Origin: DATHXC01 sp035459965
GTDB lineage: Bacteria > Pseudomonadota > Gammaproteobacteria > Burkholderiales > Methylophilaceae
Direction: 5' to 3'
DNA length: 64,000 bases
Assembly: GCA_035459965.1 (NCBI GenBank)
Contig: DATHXC010000007.1
Coordinates: 1 to 64,000 of the forward strand
Part shown: one piece after another, positions 43,010 through 51,652 of the stretch
How positions within the stretch are numbered: the stretch's first letter is position 1
Layout: each line of letters starts with the position of its first letter
Notes under the pieces: generated by a model
Database searches by the model: none
What the model saw: the letters and a program-made list of their open reading frames with translations, nothing else
Told to the model about the DNA's origin: nothing
Made by a program: the position numbers and the translations under genes

Positions 43010-44026
43010 TCAAATCTGCATCAAGGCCTTGCGAATTTCCAGTTCATCCAGGCCTTTGCCTATCAGCACTAGTCGCGTGATAGGCTCGTCTTCATCCCAG
43101 TCTTTAAGCAGGGTGGGCGGGTATAGCGTGTGCTGTACTGCATGTACTGCCAGTGGAGCTGGCTGGTCTTCGGCATGCACAATGCCTTTGAGGCGTAGCA
43201 GGTTCTCACCATGGGTTTCGCATAGCCACTTCAACACCGGTTCGAGCTGATGCCAATTGAGGGGCTTGGGCAAGGTCACAGTGAAATTTGTAATCTCGTC
43301 GTCATGGGTACTCTGTGGTAGTTTACCCCTGGAGTTTGCAGGGTTCTTCACTTCACGCAGCCAGCGTTGTGGCTGGGCTTTTTTGTTTTCAGCGTCGAAC
43401 AGGCCAACATTAATAATGGATTGTGGGTCTATATGCCCATAGGTCACGCGATAAATAGTGGCGCCAGGGTTAAGCTCGCCCAGTTTTTCTGTCAGCGCCT
43501 GTATCTGCTCCGGCGTGGCCAGGTCAGCCTTGGTCATCAGCAGCACATCCGCTACCGCGGCTTGTTTGCGTGCTTCCAGGTGTTGATCTATCTGCTGTAA
43601 ACCATAGACGCAATCCACGGTTACCACCACGGCATCCAGCCGGTAAGTCGAGCTAATGACGGGTTGCACCAGCAGGTTGGCCAGTATAGGGCCGGGGTCT
43701 GCCATGCCTGTAGTTTCGATCACCAGACGCTTGAACTCAGGGATAGCCTGCAACGCACGTTTAAAAAACAGATCGCGCAATGTATCAGCCAGCTCATCAC
43801 GCAGGGTGCAGCACAGGCAACCCGAGTTAAGCAGTACAGTGTTATCTGCAACCTGATCCCCCTCCACGGTGCGGGCCAGGATATGGTCAAGACCTGCCTC
43901 GCCCAGCTCATTGATAACGACAGCGGTGTCTTTCATGCCATCGTGGTTGAGCAGTTTATTGAGGAGCGTGGTCTTTCCGCTACCTAAAAATCCGGTGAGC
44001 AAGGTAATAGGGATGCGTTTGTCCAT
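43010..44026 (-). CDS. CobW/COG0523-family metal-chaperone GTPase
   Basis: This 338-residue G3E-family GTPase probably delivers a metal (zinc or cobalt) to client proteins. Visible are Walker A GFLGSGKTTLLNKLL (near residue 11), the metal-binding CLCC motif in NSGCLCCTLRDEL (near 68) and ETTGMADPGPI. The guanine-specificity TKADL and a C-terminal CobW_C domain with RLKGIVHAE follow. ATG 44026 starts at MDKRIPITLLTGFLGSG, as in homologues. The longer frame to 44086 adds a hydrophobic stretch that does not belong. There is no Zur-type operator that I can identify. Confidence 0.9.
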   Translation of the reverse strand: MDKRIPITLLTGFLGSGKTTLLNKLLNHDGMKDTAVVINELGEAGLDHILARTVEGDQVADNTVLLNSGCLCCTLRDELADTLRDLFFKRALQAIPEFKRLVIETTGMADPGPILANLLVQPVISSTYRLDAVVVTVDCVYGLQQIDQHLEARKQAAVADVLLMTKADLATPEQIQALTEKLGELNPGATIYRVTYGHIDPQSIINVGLFDAENKKAQPQRWLREVKNPANSRGKLPQSTHDDEITNFTVTLPKPLNWHQLEPVLKWLCETHGENLLRLKGIVHAEDQPAPLAVHAVQHTLYPPTLLKDWDEDEPITRLVLIGKGLDELEIRKALMQI

Positions 44027-44232
44027 GAAGCCTATTTTAACCGAGAAGCCCAAGGTGAGAATCAAGTTCAGGTTTAACTTGCACATTTCTCGGCTTGTAT
44101 CGACCTTTAATGGTCAATTCAGTGGATTAAACGGTAAAATGCGCATCTCTATCCATGGTATTGGCGCGAAGCTTAAAAGCTGGCGCATCCGGTAATAATT
44201 TGAAGCATGATTGAAAGTTTGCCGAAAGAATA

Positions 44233-46203
44233 ATGAACGTATTTTACGAAGAAGACAGTAGTTTTAAAGTGGCATCGGTCATGTCTGAAACCTCGGGCTC
44301 GCTGCAAATCGAGTCGCAAAGCGGCAAGCGCTCCAAGATTAAGGCAGCCCATGTATTAATGCGCTTTGAAACGGCACTGGCAGGCTTTATGGATGCCGCC
44401 AATCATGAAGCAGAAGCCCTGGAAACTGCCTTTTTATGGGAATGCTGCGGTGAGCCGGAATTCAGTTTTGATGAGCTGGCCAAAGAATATTATGGCAAAG
44501 CGCCCAGTCCGGTAGAGTCTGCCGCCGTGGCGATCCGCCTGCACAGTGCCCCGGTTTATTTTTATCGAAAAGGTAAAGGCCACTATAAAGCGGCACCGGA
44601 AGAGAATCTTAAATCTGCCCTGGCTGCGCTTGAAAAGAAGCGCCTGCAAGCCGAGAAGGTCGCTGTTTATGTTGAGCAGCTCAAGGCCGGTAAGTTGCCT
44701 GTAGAGTTTGCGGACAAGCTGGATATGCTGTTTTACGAGCCGGACAAAAATACACTCGAGTACAAAGCGCTGGAACAGGCTTCCAGTGAATCCAACCTCA
44801 GCCAGATCAAGTTGCTGGAATCCTGTGGTGCTATCAGTTCAGCGCATGATTATCACTTGGGTGCATTCTTGCGTGAGTACTTCCCCAAAAGCATTGAGCC
44901 CAGGAATACTGAATTTGAAGCACATGAAATCCCTGTTGTACCCACTGATCTGGAGCGCGCTGAAGCTGAAGCATTCAGTATCGATGACAGCACAACTACC
45001 GAAATTGATGATGCATTTTCCTTGCAAGCGTTGCCCGATGGCGTGACGCGTGTTGGTATCCATATTGCCGCACCTAGCCTGGGAATAGCACCTGACAGTG
45101 CGCTTGATCACATTGCACTCAAGCGACTTTCGACCGTATACATGCCCGGTAACAAAATCACCATGCTGCCTGAGGCGGCCATTACCCCATTCAGCCTGGA
45201 TGAAGGGCACTGGAAGCCAGCGCTGTCGCTATATCTAGATGTCGCGCCTGACCTCACCATTATCCAGCGCCAGACCAAGGTTGAGTTGGTCAAAATGGCA
45301 GCAAACCTGCGCCACGATGCGCTGGAACCGTTCTTTAATGAAAGCACGCTGGAAACAGACAGTGGGCATCCTTACTGGGAAAAGCTGTCTCTGTTATTCA
45401 AGCTGGCCGAATCGCTGGAAAAAGCGCGCGGTAAATACGATCCTAATAAGGCACCACAAATCGACTACAACTTTTATGTGGAAGAGGGCCGTGTGCGTAT
45501 CGTTGGCCGCCGCCGTGGCTCACCCATGGATAAGCTGGTGGCCGAACTGATGATAGAAGCCAACAGCCAATGGGGTGGTTTGCTGGCCGCTCATGAGGTG
45601 CCCGGCATTTATCGTGCGCAGAACGGCGGCAAGGTGTACATGACCACGCAGGCCGAGCCACACCAGGGCCTGGGTGTTCCGCAATATGCTTGGAGCACAT
45701 CGCCGTTGCGGCGTGCGGTAGATTTGATCAACCAGCGCCAGATCATCTCGGTGGTGCAGGGCACAGAGCCCGCCTATCTCAAAAACAGCGATGAGCTGAC
45801 CACGGCCATGCGCGATTTTGATATTACCTACAACGCCTACAACGAGTTCCAGACCCGTATGGAGCGTTACTGGTGCCTGCAGTACCTGCTGCAGGAGGAT
45901 ATCAAGGAAATCCAGGCCACCGTCTGGCGTGAAAACCTGGTGCGTTTTGATGATATGCCTTACATCACCAAGGTGCACAGTTTGCCAGACCTGCCAGTAG
46001 GTACGCGGGTGACGCTGGACATCAAGCGCATCGACACACTGATGATGGAAATTGATACGCGCTTTAAGGCTCAGAAAATTAATACCCAGCAAACAAAATC
46101 GCAAGAAGTAGTTGTGGATGAAACAGGTGCGGATGCAGTTTTTATTGAGACCACAAGCGTTGATGCAACAGGCACAGAGCCCGATGTCGAGGCCGCTGCA
46201 TAA
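44233..46203 (+). CDS. RNase II-type exoribonuclease (RNB domain)
   Basis: This 656-residue protein is a processive 3'-5' exoribonuclease. An atypical N-terminal helical/OB part (1-240) precedes the RNB domain, which begins SIDDSTTTEIDDAFSL and carries the acidic catalytic cluster. It continues with VYMPGNKITMLPE, FMVE-like segments (ELMIEANSQWGGLL) and YAWSTSPLRRAVDLINQRQI. The C-terminal 30 residues are acidic and repetitive. The length is close to E. coli RNase II (rnb) rather than the longer RNase R, and it lacks a clear S1 basic tail. It is followed 8 bases later by a spermidine synthase-like gene. Confidence 0.88.
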   Translation: MNVFYEEDSSFKVASVMSETSGSLQIESQSGKRSKIKAAHVLMRFETALAGFMDAANHEAEALETAFLWECCGEPEFSFDELAKEYYGKAPSPVESAAVAIRLHSAPVYFYRKGKGHYKAAPEENLKSALAALEKKRLQAEKVAVYVEQLKAGKLPVEFADKLDMLFYEPDKNTLEYKALEQASSESNLSQIKLLESCGAISSAHDYHLGAFLREYFPKSIEPRNTEFEAHEIPVVPTDLERAEAEAFSIDDSTTTEIDDAFSLQALPDGVTRVGIHIAAPSLGIAPDSALDHIALKRLSTVYMPGNKITMLPEAAITPFSLDEGHWKPALSLYLDVAPDLTIIQRQTKVELVKMAANLRHDALEPFFNESTLETDSGHPYWEKLSLLFKLAESLEKARGKYDPNKAPQIDYNFYVEEGRVRIVGRRRGSPMDKLVAELMIEANSQWGGLLAAHEVPGIYRAQNGGKVYMTTQAEPHQGLGVPQYAWSTSPLRRAVDLINQRQIISVVQGTEPAYLKNSDELTTAMRDFDITYNAYNEFQTRMERYWCLQYLLQEDIKEIQATVWRENLVRFDDMPYITKVHSLPDLPVGTRVTLDIKRIDTLMMEIDTRFKAQKINTQQTKSQEVVVDETGADAVFIETTSVDATGTEPDVEAAA

Positions 46204-46217
46204 ATGTTGATGTGTTT

Positions 46218-47021
46218 ATGCTAAGAATAGGCCGCAGAATATCCCGGGCCATCCATAAAGGCTTCACCGGGGAAGATAGCGTGGATGTGAGCGAGACGGA
46301 TGGGGTGCGTGCGCTGTATCTGGGCTCGGAAACCATGCAGAGCGCGATGCGCGTCAAGGCGCCCTATGAGCTGGAGCTGACCTACTCGCGCGCAATGTTG
46401 CTGTTTCTGCTATTTGCCAGTAACGCCAGGCAGGTATTGATGGTCGGCCTGGGTGGTGGTTCTGTGGCCAAGTATATTCACCATTTTTTGCCCGACTTTA
46501 ACTCGCGTGTGGTGGAAATCAACCCCAGAGTAATCCAGATTGCGCATAGCCATTTTTACCTGCCGGATAATGATGAGCGACTTGAGGTGATCGAGGGCGA
46601 CGGCGTGGCTTACCTGGAGCAAAATACCAACACTGCCGATGTGCTGCTGCTGGATGTGTTCGATAGCCAGGGTGTGCCGCCGGATATGTACAACCAGGCA
46701 TTCTTCGATAGCTGTGCCGAAGCGCTGACGCTGGATGGCATGATGGCGGTCAACCTGTGGGGCAGCGATAAAAACTTCGATATTTACCTGCAACGCATCG
46801 AACAAAGTTTTAACCAGCGTGTGCTGGTGTTGCGTACCGGCCGTCCCGGCAATATCGTGGTGTTCGGTTTTAAGCGCTCACCTAAGGAGCTACGCTGGGC
46901 CTCATTGCGCGACCGGGCCAAGCAACTGGAACAAGATCATAAAATCGAGTTCCTTGAGTTCGTCGAGAAGCTGCGTGACCAAAACCCTAGCACTAATCAT
47001 CGCCTATTATTGGGCGAGTAA
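46218..47021 (+). CDS. spermidine synthase-like methyltransferase-fold protein
   Basis: This 267-residue soluble protein has the aminopropyltransferase/SAM fold: VLMVGLGGGSVAKYIHHF, VVEINPRVIQIAHSHF, VIEGDGVAYLEQ, DVLLLDVFDSQGVPPDMYNQAFFD. The binding loop GGGSVAK replaces the GGGDG of true spermidine synthases, so catalysis may differ. The start is ATG 46218 or GTG 46212 (weak ribosome site). It is tightly spaced after the RNase gene. True polyamine synthesis is not assured. Confidence 0.8.
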   Translation: MLRIGRRISRAIHKGFTGEDSVDVSETDGVRALYLGSETMQSAMRVKAPYELELTYSRAMLLFLLFASNARQVLMVGLGGGSVAKYIHHFLPDFNSRVVEINPRVIQIAHSHFYLPDNDERLEVIEGDGVAYLEQNTNTADVLLLDVFDSQGVPPDMYNQAFFDSCAEALTLDGMMAVNLWGSDKNFDIYLQRIEQSFNQRVLVLRTGRPGNIVVFGFKRSPKELRWASLRDRAKQLEQDHKIEFLEFVEKLRDQNPSTNHRLLLGE

Positions 47022-47105
47022 TTCAATAAAAATGTAAGCCCGAGTAGCTTGCACTCTACAATTGCCGCATCAAGGCAACTACCGCACCAAGAAAGTATAG
47101 ATTCC

Positions 47106-48290
47106 ATGAGCAGTCCAAATACAAATAGTACACACCAGTTCTTTGCCACCTGCCCACGCGGGTTGGAGGCTATCCTGGCCGATGAGCTGGCAAGCGTGGG
47201 TGCCAAAACCATACAGCCTACCGACGGCGGTGTCGGCTTCAGCGGCGATATGCCCACTTGCTACCGCGCCAATCTGGAAAGCCGCATTGCCACACGTATC
47301 ATGTGGCAGGTAGGGCGTGGCAAATATGCCAATGAAGAAGATATCTATAGCGCCGCCATGAAACTCAACTGGCCACAGTGGTTTGCCGTTGGTAGCGATT
47401 TCATGGTGAAAGTCACAGGCGTGAAATGTCCGCTGAAAAGCCTGGAATTCGTCACGCTCAGAATCAAGGATGCAGTGTGCGACCGCTTCCGCCAGGCCGT
47501 GAATAGCCGCCCTTATATTGATACCAAAGAGCCTGACGTGCGCATCCATGCTTACCTTACGGTGGATGAATACCAGTTCTATCTGGATACCTCGGGTGAT
47601 GCCTTGTACCAGCGTGGCCTGCGCCGTGCCAGCATCGAAGCGCCGCTACGGGAGAACCTCGCGGCTGGCATACTCAAGCTATCCGGCTGGCAGCCCGGGG
47701 AGCCTTTACTGGACCCCATGTGCGGTAGCGGTACTTTCCTGCTCGAAGCCGTCATGATGGCGCTGGAGATTGCCCCAGGCAGTGGCAGGGGGTTTGGTTT
47801 CGAAAAGCTCAAGAACTTTGAAGAGTCAGCCTGGAGCAAGATACGCCAGCAGGCCCTGGCTAAAGCCAAGCCTGTCACTTTCCAGAAAATCTATGGCAGT
47901 GACACCGATTTGCGCGCAGTGCGTATCGCCAAGCAGAACCTGCAACAGGCAGGCCTGATGGAAGCAGTGCAGCTCGCCAAGGCCGATTTCACCGAACTGG
48001 TAGCGCCAGCAGGAGAGGGCGTAATTGTGGCGAACCCGCCTTACGGTGTGCGCATTGGTGAAGACGAAGAGCTGGCCGCGCTTTACCCAAAAATGGGCGA
48101 AACGCTCAAACGCAAATTCTCGGGCTGGCGTGGTTATTTCCTGACTACCGATATGCGCCTGCCCAAGCTGATGCGTCTGGCTGCAACCAAGCGCACTCCC
48201 TTATTCAATGGCCCGCTGGAATGTCGCCTGTTTGAGATCAAGATGGTAGCAGGCAGCAACCGCAAAGAGAAAGCGCAAGGAGAAGCTTAA
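47106..48290 (+). CDS. rlmL: THUMP-domain RNA methyltransferase, RlmL N-terminal type
   Basis: This 394-residue SAM-dependent enzyme resembles the RlmL half that makes m2G2445 in 23S rRNA. The N-terminal THUMP module (about 10-160) begins FFATCPRGLEAILADEL. The methyltransferase domain shows LLDPMCGSGTFLLEAV (motif I), IYGSDTDLRAVRIAKQNL and the catalytic NPPYGVRIGE. ATG 47106 begins just before the THUMP domain, and the longer frame to 47049 is unlikely. It lacks the RlmK second domain. The stop overlaps the next ATG by one base. Confidence 0.9.
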   Translation: MSSPNTNSTHQFFATCPRGLEAILADELASVGAKTIQPTDGGVGFSGDMPTCYRANLESRIATRIMWQVGRGKYANEEDIYSAAMKLNWPQWFAVGSDFMVKVTGVKCPLKSLEFVTLRIKDAVCDRFRQAVNSRPYIDTKEPDVRIHAYLTVDEYQFYLDTSGDALYQRGLRRASIEAPLRENLAAGILKLSGWQPGEPLLDPMCGSGTFLLEAVMMALEIAPGSGRGFGFEKLKNFEESAWSKIRQQALAKAKPVTFQKIYGSDTDLRAVRIAKQNLQQAGLMEAVQLAKADFTELVAPAGEGVIVANPPYGVRIGEDEELAALYPKMGETLKRKFSGWRGYFLTTDMRLPKLMRLAATKRTPLFNGPLECRLFEIKMVAGSNRKEKAQGEA

Positions 48291-48649
48291 TGAGTGACAG
48301 CCTTGATGAGCTGCGCGCCAAGGTCAACGCCTTTGTAAAAGAGCGCGACTGGGAGCAGTTCCACACCCCCAAAAATCTGGCGATGGCAATGATTGTCGAA
48401 GCCGCGGAAGTGGTCGAGCATTTCCAGTGGGATACACCAGAAGCAAGCGCGACGCTGAGTGAAGAACGCAAGACCGAAATTGGCCATGAGCTGGCTGATA
48501 CCTTTGTTTATTTACTGAGAATTGCCGAGGTGTGTGGCATAGACCTGATAGCAGCAGCGAATGCCAAGATAGAACTAAATGCCAAGAAGTACCCGGTAGA
48601 AAAAGCCAAGGGCAGTAACGCCAAATATACGACTTATCAGGATAAATAA
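48290..48649 (+). CDS. MazG-like nucleotide pyrophosphohydrolase
   Basis: This 119-residue all-helical protein hydrolyses nucleoside triphosphates to monophosphates, removing non-canonical or excess dNTPs. The metal-binding Glu/Asp pattern is clear: MIVEAAEVVEHFQW (ExxE) and EIGHELADTFVYLLR (ExxxD). It matches the short MazG-like / XTP3-like class (dCTP-type) rather than full-length MazG. It is translationally coupled to the methyltransferase by a TAATG overlap. Confidence 0.9.
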   Translation: MSDSLDELRAKVNAFVKERDWEQFHTPKNLAMAMIVEAAEVVEHFQWDTPEASATLSEERKTEIGHELADTFVYLLRIAEVCGIDLIAAANAKIELNAKKYPVEKAKGSNAKYTTYQDK

Positions 48650-48671
48650 TTCAGGGATAACCCAAAAACAG

Positions 48672-48710
48672 ATGCCCTGTGAGGCAATACCAGAGAGCCT
48701 CGCAGGGCAT
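48672..48710. terminator. 14-bp inverted repeat between convergent genes
   Basis: ATGCCCTGtGAGGC pairs with GCCTCgCAGGGCAT (one T-G wobble) around an 11-base loop. It lies between the MazG-like gene and the convergent orphan gene. There is no U-tract, so it may be a bidirectional transcript-end structure or a REP-like element. Confidence 0.5.
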
Positions 48711-48792
48711 GTATTGTAACGGAAATTTTTAAGTTGTATGGCGGAAAAGCGAAGCTTGACTGTTACGCTATGACTGCATAGTTAGGCCGCTT

Positions 48793-49368
48793 TTAAGTAT
48801 TTTGGCCGGGCTTCGGTTGTTGCTGCTCTCGTTGCTCGCACCACTCCCAGTATTGCAGCTTGGACTTGCTGCGCCTGTACTCAGCTTCTAGGTCTAACTG
48901 CGCATCAAAGCCAATTTTCTTGCGCTGTTTGAACATGAATAGTGCATTTCGCTGGGCAGGCGTTTGCACAATTTGAACTGTCCTGAAGCCATCAAGGCGC
49001 CAGTTTTCTGTTTTTAGCGTCACTGTCCGTACAGTCTTACGGCGAGGAATGTTCCCTAGCTGCAAGAAGACCTGCCTGAGGAGAGTGGATGTGAGCGCAG
49101 AAATTAGATCGTCGGTGTTTTCTGCGATGCGTGCAAGCTCTCTTCCATGCCCCAAGTTGTCTTGAACTTGGCTCATCCAGTCCTCGTCGCAGATCTGAAT
49201 GTTTGTTGCGACGCTGATCTCGATCGCGTCGATCAGCTTTAACACATAGCGGCGCCAAGTCTTTGTCGATGTGCATTCTTTCAGGTCGCGCCATGCAGCC
49301 TCACCAAGCAAGTCCTCAATGGCAGACTTGAGTGCATACATGTGTGAAAGGTCGTGATGCATGGGCAT
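48793..49368 (-). CDS. hypothetical protein, 191 residues
   Basis: I do not recognise this protein. It is soluble and mostly helical, with a C-terminal charged region (LDLEAEYRRSKSKLQYWEWCEQREQQQPKPG). No catalytic motif or signal is visible. The ribosome site is poor; ATG 49368 or ATG 49362 could start. It sits between inverted repeats at 48672 and 49400, which marks it as a possible insertion among housekeeping genes. Confidence 0.6.
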   Translation of the reverse strand: MPMHHDLSHMYALKSAIEDLLGEAAWRDLKECTSTKTWRRYVLKLIDAIEISVATNIQICDEDWMSQVQDNLGHGRELARIAENTDDLISALTSTLLRQVFLQLGNIPRRKTVRTVTLKTENWRLDGFRTVQIVQTPAQRNALFMFKQRKKIGFDAQLDLEAEYRRSKSKLQYWEWCEQREQQQPKPGQNT

Positions 49369-49399
49369 GATAGAAGCTGCCTAACTTAAAACACCTATA

Positions 49400-49430
49400 C
49401 TATCTGACACTTTTGATTTGCGTCAGATAG
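49400..49430. promoter_or_regulatory. inverted repeat CTATCTGAC-N13-GTCAGATAG
   Basis: Perfect 9-bp arms lie 32 bases upstream of the orphan gene start and 83 bases downstream of the tpx stop. It could be an operator for the orphan or a weak tpx transcript end. No U-tract follows the stem. Confidence 0.45.
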
Positions 49431-49512
49431 GACAGTTTTATTGATTTTAAGAAATATTTATAATTTAATCATGGTGTTGATTAAGTTTAGTACTATCTAT
49501 AACCGCTGTAAT

Positions 49513-50016
49513 TTATAGAGCGGCTAAAGCTGCATCATAATTTGGTTCTTCTGCAATCTCACCTACCAACTCGCTATGCAGCACCTTATTGTTTTCATCC
49601 AGCACCACGACTGCGCGTGCTGTCAGGCCTGCCAGGCTGCTGTCTTTGATCTGTACCCCGAAATCTTCTGAAAACTTGGCTGTGTTGCGGAAGGTGGATA
49701 GGGTGACGACATTTTCCAGGCCTTCTGCGCCGCAGAAGCGTGACTGGGCGAATGGCAGGTCGGCGGAAATGCATAGCACGACGGTATTGGTTAGTGAATT
49801 GGCTTTGGCATTAAACTGACGCACTGACATAGCGCAGGTTGGTGTATCTACGCTAGGGAAAATATTCAGGATTTTGCGTTTACCGGCGTAGGTTTCCAGA
49901 TGCACATCAGTACGCTTGCTGTCTGCAAGGGTGAAATCCGGCACGCTTGCGCCTTTAGCCGGGAAAGTGCCGCCGATACTGACTGGGTTGCCTTTGAGGG
50001 TTACTGTGCTAGCCAT
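49513..50016 (-). CDS. tpx: thiol peroxidase Tpx
   Basis: This atypical 2-Cys peroxiredoxin reduces hydrogen and lipid peroxides with thioredoxin. The 167-residue length matches E. coli Tpx. Peroxidatic Cys61 lies in SVDTPTCAMSVRQF and resolving Cys95 in QSRFCGAEGL, the family's numbering. The start MASTVTLKGNPVSIGG is canonical. It is monocistronic, with the FIST gene terminator upstream at 50138. Confidence 0.96.
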   Translation of the reverse strand: MASTVTLKGNPVSIGGTFPAKGASVPDFTLADSKRTDVHLETYAGKRKILNIFPSVDTPTCAMSVRQFNAKANSLTNTVVLCISADLPFAQSRFCGAEGLENVVTLSTFRNTAKFSEDFGVQIKDSSLAGLTARAVVVLDENNKVLHSELVGEIAEEPNYDAALAAL

Positions 50017-50137
50017 GTTGAATATCCTTTTTGAGTAATGAAAGTTTGATGGGAGTAAAGTGATTTTTGATCAAGCATTCTAATCATATTGCGTGACAGT
50101 TGTCAGGTTAAAACTGCTTATTAATTGCTTTACAAAC

Positions 50138-50169
50138 AAAAACGCCTTAACTTTCATTAAGGCGTTTTT
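50138..50169 (-). terminator. rho-independent terminator of the FIST gene
   Basis: AAAAACGCCTTAA and TTAAGGCGTTTTT form a 13-bp stem around CTTTCA, 44 bases beyond the FIST gene stop on the minus strand, with A/T runs on both sides. Confidence 0.88.
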
Positions 50170-50212
50170 ATGTGCAACAAGTTTCAACTAAATTTAAAAC
50201 CTGGTACTTAAG

Positions 50213-51373
50213 TTAGGCTAATAAGTCTTCACTTAGATAGCCAATGGTCATGGTCTGGTTATGTAGCACGCTATCAGTGGTATTAGGGCGTGGGGCGAAT
50301 TCACCATAAGAGTAGAAGCCGGTAACCGTAGTTTGTGAGCCCATGATCTCCTGCACCTTGACGATTTCATCTGCTACCTGCTCGACCATCACACCTTTGC
50401 GGCCAACGCAGCTGACGCAAATGGCCAGGCCAGGCTGTATGGTATTAATGGAGGCAAGGCTGCCTGTGACCAGGCTGGCGGCGCCAGCAGCACCTTCTAC
50501 CAGGCGGTCGTGGTTAGTCTGGCATAGGCGTACGGTGACGCCTTCTTCCACATTGCCTGCAAAAGTCAGGCTGTTATCTTCGGCATCAAAAGCTAGCAGC
50601 GTGCGGATTTTTTCCACATCGCGTTTGCCTTCTTCAATGATCGCCAGCGGGAATTTCAAGCCACTGCCGGGCAGGCCTTTAGCATAGGCTTCGCCGATGT
50701 ACATTTTATAAAGTGGTAGGGCGGGTTTGCCGTCCATTTCATAGACTACGTTTTTATCCGACTTGGTGATCTTGCGTGGTGGGCCGTAAGGTTTCCAGCC
50801 ACCTAATGCGCCACTGGCGGTAATCAGGTTGTTGCCATACAGGCCAACAGCAATCACTAGGTTTTCCGATATCGTGTCGTTAAAGAGTTGCAGTGTCTTG
50901 ACGAAGGCTCCGCCATCGCCAGCCATGCCGCCAACAATAGGTATATCAGGCAATACACTCTGGAAACCTTCCAGCAGTTCGGAGCCATTCACATGCAAGC
51001 CATCAGATAACACCAGTACGGTACGCAGGCTGTCTGCCTTAAGCTGCTTGGCCAATCCTGCGGCGGCTTCAAATGAGCTTTGCATATCGGTCATTTTGAC
51101 GTGTGCTACTCGTTGTGTGGTTTTCTCCCAGACTATCGCAGTGATTTGCACGCTGTCATCGAACACGCCGGAAGGGTTAATTTCGCCTGATGTGGTGCAG
51201 CCGATGATCTGTGCACTGGGATAGCGTTCTTTAAGCTGGCTTTGCAGCTTGGAATCGCTAAAGCGTTTGACTGACCCAAAAACAAGTACCAAATTGGCGC
51301 TGGGTAAAGGCGATGCAGATGGTAGATCTTTAAATGCTTGTTTGGAAGTAAGAGATTCTTGTCTGATCAGCAT
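50213..51373 (-). CDS. FIST-domain sensory protein
   Basis: This 386-residue soluble protein has the FIST N-terminal domain (about 30-215, with LVLVFGSVKRF, IIGCTTSGEI and LVLSDGLHVNG) and a FIST_C domain (about 220-385, with ICVSCVGRKGVM and VTGFYSYGEFAP). FIST modules are thought to bind small ligands, perhaps amino acids, in signal transduction. ATG 51373 follows GGGAAAAAGC; an in-frame TTG 12 bases upstream is the alternative. It is divergent from the pilG operon with about 280 bases between, which strongly suggests a functional link to the chemosensory array. Confidence 0.88.
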   Translation of the reverse strand: MLIRQESLTSKQAFKDLPSASPLPSANLVLVFGSVKRFSDSKLQSQLKERYPSAQIIGCTTSGEINPSGVFDDSVQITAIVWEKTTQRVAHVKMTDMQSSFEAAAGLAKQLKADSLRTVLVLSDGLHVNGSELLEGFQSVLPDIPIVGGMAGDGGAFVKTLQLFNDTISENLVIAVGLYGNNLITASGALGGWKPYGPPRKITKSDKNVVYEMDGKPALPLYKMYIGEAYAKGLPGSGLKFPLAIIEEGKRDVEKIRTLLAFDAEDNSLTFAGNVEEGVTVRLCQTNHDRLVEGAAGAASLVTGSLASINTIQPGLAICVSCVGRKGVMVEQVADEIVKVQEIMGSQTTVTGFYSYGEFAPRPNTTDSVLHNQTMTIGYLSEDLLA

Positions 51374-51514
51374 GCTTTTTCCCAAAGTTAACCACTGGCA
51401 TAGAGTGGATTAAATTATTGATTTGTAATTATTTTTTATGGTGAACAATTTATAGTAATTATTATGTTTTGAATTATTGAAAGATATTTAACCCTTTTGT
51501 CGTTTGATTGACAA

Positions 51515-51548
51515 CTAAAAATTGTCACACTGCCTAAAAATTGTCACA
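51515..51548. promoter_or_regulatory. tandem CTAAAAATTGTCACA repeats between FIST gene and pilG
   Basis: Two identical 15-base direct repeats start at 51515 and 51534 (19-base period). A TGACAA just to the left pairs as a dyad with the first TTGTCA. This arrangement in a divergent control region looks like a multi-site operator. TTGTCACA is also part of the dyad at 7922. Confidence 0.5.
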
Positions 51549-51652
51549 TGAGTCTTGCGCCCACTTTACATCTATGGATAGAATGGCTCAATAACAAGTA
51601 GATCCAAGAAACAGACACAGCGCGCTTTACTAAAACAATAAGGGGGATCAGG

